64,000 nucleotides of DNA from Claveliimonas bilis (GTDB lineage: Bacteria > Bacillota > Clostridia > Lachnospirales > Lachnospiraceae). Every line of letters begins with the position of its first letter. Positions within the stretch are counted from its first letter, which is position 1. The notes under the pieces were generated by a model. That model worked only from the letters and a program-made list of their open reading frames with translations. It made no database searches and was not told the origin of the DNA. Where the stretch lies: the NCBI RefSeq assembly GCF_020892095.1, contig NZ_AP024845.1:992001-1056000 (forward strand), written 5' to 3'. Below are positions 35,733 through 44,284 of this stretch, piece by piece. The translations under genes were made by a program, and so were the position numbers.

Positions 35733-37277
35733 CTATTCGAACTCTATCGTTCCCGGCGGTTTACTGGTCAGATCATACATAACCCTATTGACCCCCCGTA
35801 CTTCGTTAATAATCCGGCTCATCACCTTATTGAGCACTTCAAACGGAATCTCCGCTGCCTCTGCAGTCATAAAGTCTACTGTGTTAACAGCTCTAAGCGC
35901 TACCGCATAGTCATAGGTTCTCTCATCTCCCATAACTCCAACGCTGCGCATATTGGTAAGGCCGGCAAAATACTGGCCGATGCTGCGGTCAAGACCTGCG
36001 TTTGCGATTTCTTCCCGGTAGATCGCATCTGCATCCTGTACCATACGTACCTTTTCTGCAGTTACTTCACCGATGATCCGGATTCCAAGTCCCGGTCCCG
36101 GGAATGGCTGACGGAATACAAGGTATTCCGGAATGCCCATTTCAAGACCTGCTTTGCGGACTTCGTCTTTGAACAGGTCGCGCAAGGGCTCTATGATTTC
36201 TTTAAAATCTACATAGTCAGGAAGTCCCCCCACGTTGTGATGGGATTTGATGACGGCAGATTCTCCGCCAAGTCCGCTTTCCACAACGTCCGGGTAAATC
36301 GTTCCCTGTACAAGGAAATCGACTGCCCCGATCTTCTTTGCTTCTTCTTCAAATACACGGATAAATTCTTCTCCGATGATTTTTCTCTTCTTTTCCGGCT
36401 CTTCCACGCCTGCCAGCTTGCTGTAGAAACGCTCCTGTGCATTGACGCGGATAAAGTTCAGGTCATAAGGTCCGTCAGGGCCAAACACTGCCTCTACTTC
36501 ATCTCCTTCGTTTTTACGGAGAAGACCATGATCTACAAAGACACATGTCAGCTGATTTCCAATGGCTTTGGAGAGCATAACTGCTGCCACGGAAGAGTCT
36601 ACGCCACCGGACAGCGCGCACAATACTTTTCCGTCTCCTACTTTTTCGCGGATCGCCTGGATAGATGTCTCCACAAAGGAATCCATTCTCCAGTCTCCTG
36701 AGCATCCGCAGACACCCCTCACGAAATTATAGAGCATTTTTGTTCCTTCCTGCGTATGAAGCACTTCCGGATGGAACTGTATTGCGTACAGCTTTTGTTC
36801 TGCATTTTCTGCTGCTGCCACCGGGCAGTCTGCTGTATGTGCTGTAATGCGGAATCCCGGAGCGATTTTTGAAATATAGTCAAAATGGCTCATCCAGCAG
36901 ATTGTTTTTTCAGATACGTTTTCAAATAATGGGGAAGTTTTATCCACCATTACCTCAGTTTTTCCATATTCGCGGACAGACGCACGTTCTACTTTTCCGC
37001 CCAGCACATGCATCATAAGCTGTGCTCCATAGCAAAGTCCAAGAACCGGAATGCCCATTTCAAACAGTTCGCGGCTGTATGTCGGTGAATCCTCCAGATA
37101 GCAGCTGTTCGGGCCGCCAGTTAAAATAATTCCTTTTGGATTCATCTTTTTAATGGTCTCAATATCAGTTTTGTAAGAGTAAATTTCACAGTACACGTTG
37201 CTCTCGCGGACACGTCTTGCCACGAGCTGATTGTACTGACCACCAAAGTCCAATACAATAACTAATTCTCTTTTCAC
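35733..37277 (-). CDS. guaA: GMP synthase (glutamine-hydrolysing)
   Basis: 514 residues, starting at GTG 37277 behind AAGGAGG. It converts XMP, glutamine and ATP to GMP. The class I amidotransferase domain comes first, with [10 protein letters not shown] (catalytic Cys) and [10 protein letters not shown] (His, Glu). The ATP-pyrophosphatase domain follows, with [15 protein letters not shown] (P-loop) and the C-terminal dimerisation part ending GTIEFE. Length and motifs are those of a functional enzyme. The element abuts its 3' end, a known target for conjugative elements, yet the stop and all conserved residues are intact. Confidence 0.97.
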   Translation of the reverse strand: MKRELVIVLDFGGQYNQLVARRVRESNVYCEIYSYKTDIETIKKMNPKGIILTGGPNSCYLEDSPTYSRELFEMGIPVLGLCYGAQLMMHVLGGKVERASVREYGKTEVMVDKTSPLFENVSEKTICWMSHFDYISKIAPGFRITAHTADCPVAAAENAEQKLYAIQFHPEVLHTQEGTKMLYNFVRGVCGCSGDWRMDSFVETSIQAIREKVGDGKVLCALSGGVDSSVAAVMLSKAIGNQLTCVFVDHGLLRKNEGDEVEAVFGPDGPYDLNFIRVNAQERFYSKLAGVEEPEKKRKIIGEEFIRVFEEEAKKIGAVDFLVQGTIYPDVVESGLGGESAVIKSHHNVGGLPDYVDFKEIIEPLRDLFKDEVRKAGLEMGIPEYLVFRQPFPGPGLGIRIIGEVTAEKVRMVQDADAIYREEIANAGLDRSIGQYFAGLTNMRSVGVMGDERTYDYAVALRAVNTVDFMTAEAAEIPFEVLNKVMSRIINEVRGVNRVMYDLTSKPPGTIEFE

Positions 37278-37311
37278 CTGTGTTCCTCCTTATGTTTCCT
37301 CACATGTTGAC

Positions 37312-37333
37312 CGGCATATCCTCGGATATGCCG
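37312..37333 (-). other. Perfect hairpin in the guaA leader
   Basis: CGGCATATCC (37333-37324 on the minus strand) pairs with GGATATGCCG (37321-37312). It lies between the promoter and the ribosome site and has no T tract, so it may protect or regulate the mRNA rather than end it. Confidence 0.5.
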
Positions 37334-37346
37334 ATACGTTAGTTCT

Positions 37347-37375
37347 ATTATAATGTAGCCTCCTTATATTGGCAA
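37347..37375 (-). promoter_or_regulatory. Near-consensus promoter of guaA
   Basis: Minus strand TTGCCA (37375-37370), a 17-bp spacer and TATAAT (37352-37347). The guaA start is 70 bp downstream. Confidence 0.75.
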
Positions 37376-37405
37376 TCAAAATTCCTAATTCTTTTTCAGG
37401 TATTC

Positions 37406-38770
37406 CTATCCGGCCAGAGCCTGGTGTTTCCACCTTCCGCTGAAGTAGCGTATTACAAAACAGATCGCTCTTACGATCCAGTCAATGACCATGGCAACCC
37501 ATACGCCGAGCACGCCCATTCCCACATATTTTCCCAAAATATAACTGAAAATGATCCGGAAGATCCACATGGAAATTACAGAGATGATCATACACATCTT
37601 TGCATCTCCGGCTGCCCGGAAAGTTGCCGGAAGGCTGAATGCGACCGGCCACACAAGCATACAGGAAACAGCGTGAAAAATCATGATCTGTCTTGCTGCC
37701 CCAGCTGTCACATCAGAGAGCTGATAGGCCTTTAAAATAAGCGGCATCAAGAGGAAGATCAGCCCATTGATGACCCACACGCATACATAGGTCACTGCAA
37801 TCAGTTTTTTTGTGTAATATTTGACCTGTGCATAGTCCCCTGCTCCCACACATCTTGCAATGACTGTTGTGATTGCAAGGGAAATCGCCATTCCCGGAAG
37901 AATCTGGAAGAGAGCCACTGCATTAGCCACCGCATTGGCCGCAATGGCATATGTACCGAATGTGGATACGAGACTTAAAACAATAATTTTTCCAAGCTGG
38001 AACATACTGTTCTCCAGCCCGTTCGGCACACCGATATTCAGAATTTTACGGATCATAGACCAGTCGGCATGATACCGCCATGTCGGCTCAATGCACACAG
38101 ATCGTTTCTGATTACACAAAAGTACAATGATCAGTACCGCCGCTGTAATTCTTGAAACTAATGTAGGGATGGCTACCCCTTCTGTTCCTCTGTGGAATCC
38201 GTAGATCAATATGGCATTTCCGGAAACGTTGATTATATTCATTACAATAGATACCCGCATGGAAATTTCGGAATTTCCCATTGTCCGGAAAATAGCGGCG
38301 CCTCCGTTATAAAGTGCAATAAATGGAATGGACGCCGTCACGATCATAAGATAAGTATTGGCATGATTCATCACATCCGGTTCAATCTGTCCGAAAACGC
38401 CGTGCAGGATCCAATATTTAAACACATAGATCAATATGGTAATGACAAGGGCGCATATCGTAATAAACCAGACAAGCTGTGTAGCAGATTTGCAGGCTCC
38501 TTTTTTGCTGCCCTGTCCAAGATATTGGCCTGCCACAACTGCACCGCCTGTTGCAAGAGCAGAAAAAGCGTTGATCAAAAGGACCATAATGTTGTCCACC
38601 AATGATACGCCGGATACAGCCGCTTCTCCGACGCTTGCCACCATAATGCTGTCCGCCATTCCCACCAAAACAGCGAGCAGCTGCTCTACGATCAGCGGAA
38701 TGATCAAAGCTGCCAGCGCTTTATTGTCAAATAAATAATTTTTCTTATCTGTGCTTAGGTTTCCCCTCAT
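37406..38770 (-). CDS. MATE-family multidrug/sodium antiporter
   Basis: 454 residues with about 12 TM helices in two similar halves, as in MATE transporters: PLIVEQLLAVLVGMADSIMVAS at the start, then GAVVAGQYLGQGSKKGA in loop 2 and GMAISLAITTVIARCVGAG in the second half. It should export small cations or drugs with Na+ or H+. ATG 38770 is 19 bp past the GH2 stop, so the two are probably one transcript, with possible co-regulation. Confidence 0.92.
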   Translation of the reverse strand: MRGNLSTDKKNYLFDNKALAALIIPLIVEQLLAVLVGMADSIMVASVGEAAVSGVSLVDNIMVLLINAFSALATGGAVVAGQYLGQGSKKGACKSATQLVWFITICALVITILIYVFKYWILHGVFGQIEPDVMNHANTYLMIVTASIPFIALYNGGAAIFRTMGNSEISMRVSIVMNIINVSGNAILIYGFHRGTEGVAIPTLVSRITAAVLIIVLLCNQKRSVCIEPTWRYHADWSMIRKILNIGVPNGLENSMFQLGKIIVLSLVSTFGTYAIAANAVANAVALFQILPGMAISLAITTVIARCVGAGDYAQVKYYTKKLIAVTYVCVWVINGLIFLLMPLILKAYQLSDVTAGAARQIMIFHAVSCMLVWPVAFSLPATFRAAGDAKMCMIISVISMWIFRIIFSYILGKYVGMGVLGVWVAMVIDWIVRAICFVIRYFSGRWKHQALAG

Positions 38771-38789
38771 TTATCTTTCCATCCTCTCT

Positions 38790-41201
38790 TTATGGATGTT
38801 CTTCCTCCCTCTTGCATAATTTCACCTGGAAAATTCTCGTTTCCACTTTCTGTTCTCCGCGATATATATGCAGCTTTCCTTCGCCTTCCTCGCCTTTTGT
38901 ACATACATAACATCCGGCCATTCCGCCCTCCATCGCTATACTGGAAGGACCGTTGATGCAGACTGCCCCTTCTGCTTCGAAGTGAAGCACATCATTGCAG
39001 TAAGGCGCCAGATTTCCATTCTGATCCAGGGCACGGATCCGCAGACTAACCATATCCCATGTCTCGTCTTCATACATCTGGCAGATGTCTGCTCCGTCAA
39101 AGATTTTCATATCTGCCTTTATTTCCAGATGAAGCTTTTCTGCCGGAGAAACCGTCACTGTTTTTATCACTCTGTCTCCCCGAACAGCCTCAAAGCGCCA
39201 GACAGTCGTTTCGTCTCCCCATCCTCCCATGTATTTGTCAAACAGCTCCTGCATCTTCTTTTCTCCGATCCCCTTAAGCCATTTAAGGCGCGCATATGCC
39301 ATCCGAATCTTAGTGGGAAGGGGATCTTGCGGATTACTTTCTTTCCACTTCAGACATTGTTTTATGAGGTCAGCGGTTTTCTCATCGAAGCCTTCCTTCT
39401 TTTCCAGACTCTCTCCCACAAAATCTGTGATCACTACCGGCGGATGCATGAGATGCCCATAGGACGGCGCTGGAAAATACTGCCCGATCAGCTCATTATT
39501 TTTGTACAGGCGCACGCTGTCTCCATTTGTCAGCACAACAACTCCGCCTATATAGCCGCCCGGCTGTTCTCCTATATTCATCGTGCTGCTTATCTCCAGC
39601 ACAGGCTTGGCATCCTGCTGGGATTCGTACACAGCAGCCGCCAGTTTAGGATTCCGGAACATATCCAGTACGCCATGATAACAGATCCTGTCTCCGCTTC
39701 CAAACTCCTTATGTGTATTATAATCAAACATACACCATCCAAAACAGCCGCTGATATTTTGTCCTGCTGCCGCTGCATTAAGAACTCTGGCATGACGGAT
39801 TGCATGTTCCCGCCGATGAGCCTCACTGTCCCAGCTTTTTGTTGGAAACATATGCCCGTTAAATTCGGAAATCAGGTAGGCTTTCTCCGCATTTTCGGTC
39901 ACTGCATTCCTTGGTTCACAGCCCCGATTTTTCCCATTATGCACAAAATCATTATAGGTGTAGACATCTTCCAGCAGATGACTGTTTTTTATTGCACGGA
40001 CTCCGCCTGTCGGCCTGGTAGGATCCAGACGGTGGGCTGTTTCGTTTGTCTCCTGGTAAAACGCATCATCATCCTGGCTTTCATTGATCCGAACGCCCCA
40101 CATGAAAATACTGGGATGATTTCTGAACTGACGGATCATTTCTTCTGTATTTTTAACCGCCTGGGCTTTCCACTGGATCCCGCCGATATGCTGCCAGCCC
40201 GGTATCTCTGTAAAAACCAAAAGTCCAAGTTCGTCGCAGCGGTCTATAAAATCATGGCTCTGAGGATAGTGACTTGTACGCACCGCATTGCACCCAAGCT
40301 CATATTTTAAAATTTCCGCATCCAGCCTCTGGGCTCTCCTGGGCGCAGCATATCCGAAATAAGGCCAGCTCTGGTGTCTGTTTAATCCTCTTATTTCGAT
40401 CCTGCTGCCGTTGAGATAACACCCGTCTGTTTTCATTTCAATACTGCGGAATCCAAAGCGCACCTCTTCACTGTCCATCACCTGCCCGTATTTCAAAATT
40501 TCCAGATGAAGGATATAAAGCTGGGGATGTTCTGTATCCCACAGCCCGGCCCGGGGCACATGCATATGGAAATTTTCCTGGAATTTCTGTTCTTCCATCC
40601 TTGCGAAAATCTCGCCCTGACTATTCATGACCCACGCGCGGATCGTGCAATTGTCTGTCACTTCCGCTTCCACCTGTATTCTGGCATGTTTCTTATCGTC
40701 AGCCTGTACAAAGACATCTTTAAAATGAATCTTTTCCCTGACATCCAGATAGATCGGCCGGTAAATTCCTCCATATGTAAGGTAGTCGATCACATATCCA
40801 AAAGGCGGAATATCCAGGCTCTCCCTGCTGTCCAGTCTCACCACGATCCGGTTGACAGCGCCATATTTCAAAAAGGAAGACAAGTCTGCTTTGAACGCAG
40901 TATATCCGCAGCTATGAATACCTACACTCTGCCCATTGCAGTACAGCTCTGCCTGATGTGCGGCTCCTTCCATAACCAGGACAACCGATTTTCCCGACCA
41001 TTCCGCCGGAATATTCAATTCCTTTACATAGCCGCTGATCATCTGATACTCTTTCTCATCTAAGTAGCGGACCGGCAGATGTTTCACAGTATGGGGAACT
41101 CTTATTTTTTCCAATTCCTCCAGTCTTTCGGACGGCATACTATTAAGGCTTCCTCTATAATGTTCTGTAAAGTACCATTCGTCATTGATCGGATAACGCA
41201 T
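38790..41201 (-). CDS. Glycoside hydrolase family 2 (beta-glucuronidase/galactosidase-like)
   Basis: 803 residues from ATG 41201 behind AAAGGAGG; an upstream frame to 41261 has no ribosome site. The N-terminal sugar-binding domain has WYFTEHYRGSLNSMP, the Ig-like domain has the linker RPIYLDVREK, and the TIM-barrel starts at KTDGCYLNGSRIEIRGLNRHQ. The acid/base is in SIFMWGVRINESQ (Asn-Glu), and AYLISEFNGHMFPTKSWD contains the probable nucleophile Glu. A C-terminal extension of about 200 residues follows. No signal peptide was found, so the enzyme is cytoplasmic and acts on an imported substrate. The substrate cannot be told from sequence alone. Confidence 0.9.
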   Translation of the reverse strand: MRYPINDEWYFTEHYRGSLNSMPSERLEELEKIRVPHTVKHLPVRYLDEKEYQMISGYVKELNIPAEWSGKSVVLVMEGAAHQAELYCNGQSVGIHSCGYTAFKADLSSFLKYGAVNRIVVRLDSRESLDIPPFGYVIDYLTYGGIYRPIYLDVREKIHFKDVFVQADDKKHARIQVEAEVTDNCTIRAWVMNSQGEIFARMEEQKFQENFHMHVPRAGLWDTEHPQLYILHLEILKYGQVMDSEEVRFGFRSIEMKTDGCYLNGSRIEIRGLNRHQSWPYFGYAAPRRAQRLDAEILKYELGCNAVRTSHYPQSHDFIDRCDELGLLVFTEIPGWQHIGGIQWKAQAVKNTEEMIRQFRNHPSIFMWGVRINESQDDDAFYQETNETAHRLDPTRPTGGVRAIKNSHLLEDVYTYNDFVHNGKNRGCEPRNAVTENAEKAYLISEFNGHMFPTKSWDSEAHRREHAIRHARVLNAAAAGQNISGCFGWCMFDYNTHKEFGSGDRICYHGVLDMFRNPKLAAAVYESQQDAKPVLEISSTMNIGEQPGGYIGGVVVLTNGDSVRLYKNNELIGQYFPAPSYGHLMHPPVVITDFVGESLEKKEGFDEKTADLIKQCLKWKESNPQDPLPTKIRMAYARLKWLKGIGEKKMQELFDKYMGGWGDETTVWRFEAVRGDRVIKTVTVSPAEKLHLEIKADMKIFDGADICQMYEDETWDMVSLRIRALDQNGNLAPYCNDVLHFEAEGAVCINGPSSIAMEGGMAGCYVCTKGEEGEGKLHIYRGEQKVETRIFQVKLCKREEEHP

Positions 41202-41266
41202 ATTTTTCCTCCTTTGTATTCTCACAACGTCTATCATATCCCAATGTCCCCGGGAATACAATAACT

Positions 41267-41300
41267 TGCGCTGCAGATTTTCTTCAAAGCCTGCAGCGCA
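41267..41300 (-). terminator. Hairpin between the HPt gene and the GH2 gene
   Basis: TGCGCTGCAG (41267-41276) is perfectly complementary to CTGCAGCGCA (41291-41300) with a 14-nt loop. No T tract on the minus side. Confidence 0.5.
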
Positions 41301-41329
41301 TGATTTCCTTTTCCGTATTATTATTTATC

Positions 41330-41692
41330 TTAATGGTTGCCTGTCTTATCAAGAGCGGACATTACTTTCTCATAGTTTTCTGTCAGCTCCGCTATTTTAT
41401 CTCCTATTTCCTCATAATGTTCTTCCCGGATCTGTTTTACGATCTCTTCTGTTATTTCATATAACCGGGTAAAACCTAAATTTCCGCTGATTCCTTTTAA
41501 AGTATGCGCTGCCTTCAGCACCTGATCCATGCTGCCTGCTTCCATTCCTGACAGAACCTCCTGATAATTGGTATCCTGCCAGATGCGTTTTATAAGCTTC
41601 TTATACAGCGCCTCATTTCCCATACACCGCTCTATTCCGCCGTCTACATCGATTCCGGCATCCATCAGTATCTCTTTTTCTTTTGCATCCAT
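41330..41692 (-). CDS. Orphan histidine phosphotransfer (HPt) protein
   Basis: 120 residues, a single four-helix HPt domain. The phosphorylated His is in KAAHTLKGISGNLGFTRLYEI, matching the HxxKG consensus. No kinase or response regulator lies nearby, so it must relay phosphate for partners elsewhere. The start at ATG 41692 has a moderate purine-rich site. Its transcript ends at the hairpin before the GH2 gene. Confidence 0.85.
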   Translation of the reverse strand: MDAKEKEILMDAGIDVDGGIERCMGNEALYKKLIKRIWQDTNYQEVLSGMEAGSMDQVLKAAHTLKGISGNLGFTRLYEITEEIVKQIREEHYEEIGDKIAELTENYEKVMSALDKTGNH

Positions 41693-41780
41693 ATTCTATC
41701 TTCCTCCCTGAAGCCTGCTCCAGTCAACAAGTACCCTGCTTTCTTCTTAAATTATATCGGGTAAATTTACACCTTTCAAG

Positions 41781-42041
41781 TCAACAATGCAAATGTTTTC
41801 CCTTATATTTTTCCCGGGTAGCAAGTCCTCCCCGTATATGGCGTTCGGATTTATTCATGTCCAGCACCTTGCGGGCCTGCATTGCCAGAGATGGATTGAT
41901 TTGGATCAGACGCTCTGTTACGTCTTTATGTATAGTTGATTTACTAACTCCGAATTTCCCGGCTGCCTGGCGCACGGTCGCCTTATGTTCAATGATATAA
42001 CATGCGATCTCTACCGCCCTTTCTTCAATATATTCTTTCAT
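41781..42041 (-). CDS. spoIIID: Sporulation transcription factor SpoIIID
   Basis: 86 residues from ATG 42041 behind GCAGGGG; a frame from 42056 lacks a ribosome site. The helix-turn-helix is ATVRQAAGKFGVSKSTIHKD, followed by the conserved RLIQINPSLAMQARKVLDMNKSERHIRGGLATREKY. It controls genes of the mother cell during sporulation. It is slightly shorter than the 93-residue B. subtilis protein and proves the organism is, or recently was, a spore-former. Confidence 0.95.
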   Translation of the reverse strand: MKEYIEERAVEIACYIIEHKATVRQAAGKFGVSKSTIHKDVTERLIQINPSLAMQARKVLDMNKSERHIRGGLATREKYKGKHLHC

Positions 42042-42143
42042 AAAAATCCCCTGCATTCATCGTTTTTACAATGTATGCAGGAGATTTGCAAGTCATTCCC
42101 ACTACTTATCGTGTCACCCCGGCCCCTCCTATAGAATGCTATT

Positions 42144-42770
42144 CTATTTATCTTTAAAAACAATTTCATACTCATTCAAGTCATATACATTTCCAAAAAA
42201 ACTTGTAAGTATTGTTTCTGCATTATCACGGGCGTTTTCAAACAAACCGCTTTCTATAGCATCCGTCTGCGCCTGCTCCTTCAGTTTAGTAAGCGCCTCG
42301 TTATTCCCTTCCAAAGTAACCTGATTAAATACACTCTCATCTTCATGATATACTTTGAAGGAATCCTGATCAATTTCGGAACTTAATATTTTTACCTCCG
42401 GCAGCTTAACTTCAATAATATTCCCTTTCTCGTTCCAGTCTATCTCGTTAAAGTCATATCCGGCTTTAATAGTAATCCCATAACTGTATATGTATTTACT
42501 ATTTGTAAATGGAATACTGGCACCAAAAAGTTTCTTTGAAGAATCTGTAACATTCACTTGTGTGCAGTAAGAGGATTGTGTTGCCAGTTCCCCAATATTT
42601 TCAAAACCGATTTTCGTAGTCTGATTTTCTGAAAATGCAACTTTCTTTATTCCAATAATTACAGCCACAATCGCCGCCAGAATCAATAATCCTGCTAAGA
42701 CTTTTCCTAAAAGATGTTCTTTTTTCAGATAGGAAATCAATCTGTTACTCTTTTGTTTCTCATTCATCAA
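42144..42770 (-). CDS. DUF4230 membrane-anchored protein
   Basis: 208 residues. A basic N-terminus is followed by a TM helix (VLAGLLILAAIVAVIIGI). The outer part has the DUF4230 pattern: TKIGFENIGELATQSSYCTQV, YSYGITIKAGYDFNEI, and IIEVKLPEVKILSSEID. It ends NVYDLNEYEIVFKDK. The domain is found in many Gram-positives with no known function. It is the last gene of the MerR-Ltp-DUF4230 series, 59 bp after the Ltp gene. Confidence 0.75.
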   Translation of the reverse strand: MMNEKQKSNRLISYLKKEHLLGKVLAGLLILAAIVAVIIGIKKVAFSENQTTKIGFENIGELATQSSYCTQVNVTDSSKKLFGASIPFTNSKYIYSYGITIKAGYDFNEIDWNEKGNIIEVKLPEVKILSSEIDQDSFKVYHEDESVFNQVTLEGNNEALTKLKEQAQTDAIESGLFENARDNAETILTSFFGNVYDLNEYEIVFKDK

Positions 42771-42829
42771 ACATTGCCTCCGTTTTTAAATAAACTCCTC
42801 ATCTACAGCCTCTACCTCAAGTCATATGC

Positions 42830-43612
42830 CTAAAATCCAGCCTGTTCAAGTGCATTATTAATCTGTTCTTCTGTGTATCCATAATAGCGCATCATCTCCA
42901 CGATCCCGCCTCTGGACTGTCCCGAAGAATTTTCTTTTACAAATAGTACTGCCTGTTCATCGAAATCCACTTCCATATGGTCAACGGCAAATGTGGCATC
43001 TTCCACACTGAAATAATCAAACCCTACCAATACATCGTAAATCAAATAATCTCGCGATACATGCCAGAAATTTTCTTCTTCATATGCCCGAATAACTGCA
43101 TTCTTTTGGCTGTTGGTTAATTCTATGGTGTATTCCTTTGTCTCCAATTCCTTTTTGCATACAGAACAGCACACCGACTGGGTTCCAGGTGTTACTGTAC
43201 CGTCACGATTTACTTTATAATCTTTTGCTACCGTCCACTCCCCCGGTGTATGATCTGCCATTGGTATCTTTTCTGTGAGATTTTCACCGCACCTCTTACA
43301 AGTTGCTTCCTTTTCTCCTTCCGCAGTACATGTGGGTTCCGTTACCGTCAACCATGTTTCCGGATCATGCCCTAATGCTTTTCCTTTTGTCTCCTTGCAT
43401 ACTTTACAAATCTGCGGATTTACACATGTAGCGCTGTTCCATTTATGTCCCAATGGTTCTCCTTCTGTTTTTCCACAAATACTGCAAGTTCTCGGTTCTG
43501 TACACGTTGCATCATTCCACCTGTGGTAACATGTGTAAATCACTATTCCTGCAATGATTAATACAACACCCGCTAAGATTACCGTTATAGTTGCTTTTTT
43601 CCTGTTTTTCAT
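42830..43612 (-). CDS. Membrane-anchored zinc-ribbon-like repeat protein with Ltp domain
   Basis: 260 residues: a TM anchor (ATITVILAGVVLIIAGIVIY), then four Cys-rich units (HRWNDATCTEPRTCSICGK; HKWNSATCVNPQICKVCK; CTAEGEKEATCKRCGE; SVCCSVCKKE), and two Ltp-like repeats at the end (FWHVSRDYLIYDVLVGFDYFS; VEMMRYYGYTEEQINNALEQ). The Cys units recall the wall protein at the window start (W...CxxC), though the two are separate genes. Ltp domains occur in host-cell-surface lipoproteins and some superinfection-exclusion proteins of streptococcal phages. An exported, metal-binding function is likely, but the role is unknown. Confidence 0.72.
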   Translation of the reverse strand: MKNRKKATITVILAGVVLIIAGIVIYTCYHRWNDATCTEPRTCSICGKTEGEPLGHKWNSATCVNPQICKVCKETKGKALGHDPETWLTVTEPTCTAEGEKEATCKRCGENLTEKIPMADHTPGEWTVAKDYKVNRDGTVTPGTQSVCCSVCKKELETKEYTIELTNSQKNAVIRAYEEENFWHVSRDYLIYDVLVGFDYFSVEDATFAVDHMEVDFDEQAVLFVKENSSGQSRGGIVEMMRYYGYTEEQINNALEQAGF

Positions 43613-43626
43613 TCGTTCCCTCTCCT

Positions 43627-43968
43627 TTATTTATGATTATTTTCATTTACCAGTGCAGCGATCATTTGATTTGCTTTTTCAATTAATTTATCTTTTTCTG
43701 TCCTTTCGTTTTTTAATTTTTCCACCTGCTTTTCGAGAGCTTCTTTTACTACGATATTGGGCGCATCAATAAGGGATGAAATCTCTTTAAGCGAAAATCC
43801 CAGCTGTTGATAAAACTTTATTTTTTCAATTCTTAATTTTGCAGTTTCATCATAGAGTAAATGCCCATATTTATTCCGACCTGTTGCAGAGACCAATCCG
43901 GCCTTTTCATACCCTTGCAGGGCTCTTCTGGATATATCCAGTGTTTCACAAATTTCCCGCAGTTTCAT
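43627..43968 (-). CDS. MerR-family transcriptional regulator
   Basis: 113 residues. The N-terminus MKLREICETLDISRRALQGYEKAGLV is a MerR winged helix, followed by a recognition wing (YGHLLYDETAKLRIEKIKFY) and a coiled-coil (KEALEKQVEKLKNERTEKDK). No metal-binding Cys. It lies 14 bp before the zinc-ribbon/Ltp gene and probably controls the three-gene operon. It is shorter than drug-responsive MerR proteins, having no effector domain. Confidence 0.82.
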   Translation of the reverse strand: MKLREICETLDISRRALQGYEKAGLVSATGRNKYGHLLYDETAKLRIEKIKFYQQLGFSLKEISSLIDAPNIVVKEALEKQVEKLKNERTEKDKLIEKANQMIAALVNENNHK

Positions 43969-44162
43969 AACATTCCTACCTTCCTTTTCTAGCCTATAAC
44001 TGCACGCAACGCACAGTCAAAGACTTTTATTAGAGAAAACCGGCTACGTCTTCCGGCCTCCATAAAAGAAAATGTTTTTTTCGCGAGAACTGTTTTTATA
44101 GAACCAAGAGCGCCGCAGGCGGATCTTTTCATTAACAGGGAACGAATTTTCCTCATAAAAAA

Positions 44163-44204
44163 ATAGATATCTACAATTCGTAAAAACGAATGTAAATATC
44201 TATA
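44163..44204. terminator. Long bidirectional hairpin
   Basis: ATAGATATCTACAATTCG (44163-44180) pairs with CGAATGTAAATATCTAT (44187-44203), with mismatches, flanked by A7 on the left and T6 on the right. It separates MerR from the SEC-C gene. The rest of 43969-44284 contains no gene I can support; it probably includes the MerR promoter. Confidence 0.7.
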
Positions 44205-44284
44205 ATTTTTTAAATACTTTGATTTACGTCACGTCTGTATTTTACTTACTATAGATCACGTTCCTCACGTTTCGGAATACGTCA

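Noticed and set aside
37278-37405. Purine riboswitch before guaA
   Set aside because: The leader is only about 60 nt with one simple hairpin. No three-way junction core is seen.
40506-41063. 185-aa plus-strand open frame opposite the GH2 gene
   Set aside because: Antisense shadow with no ribosome site.
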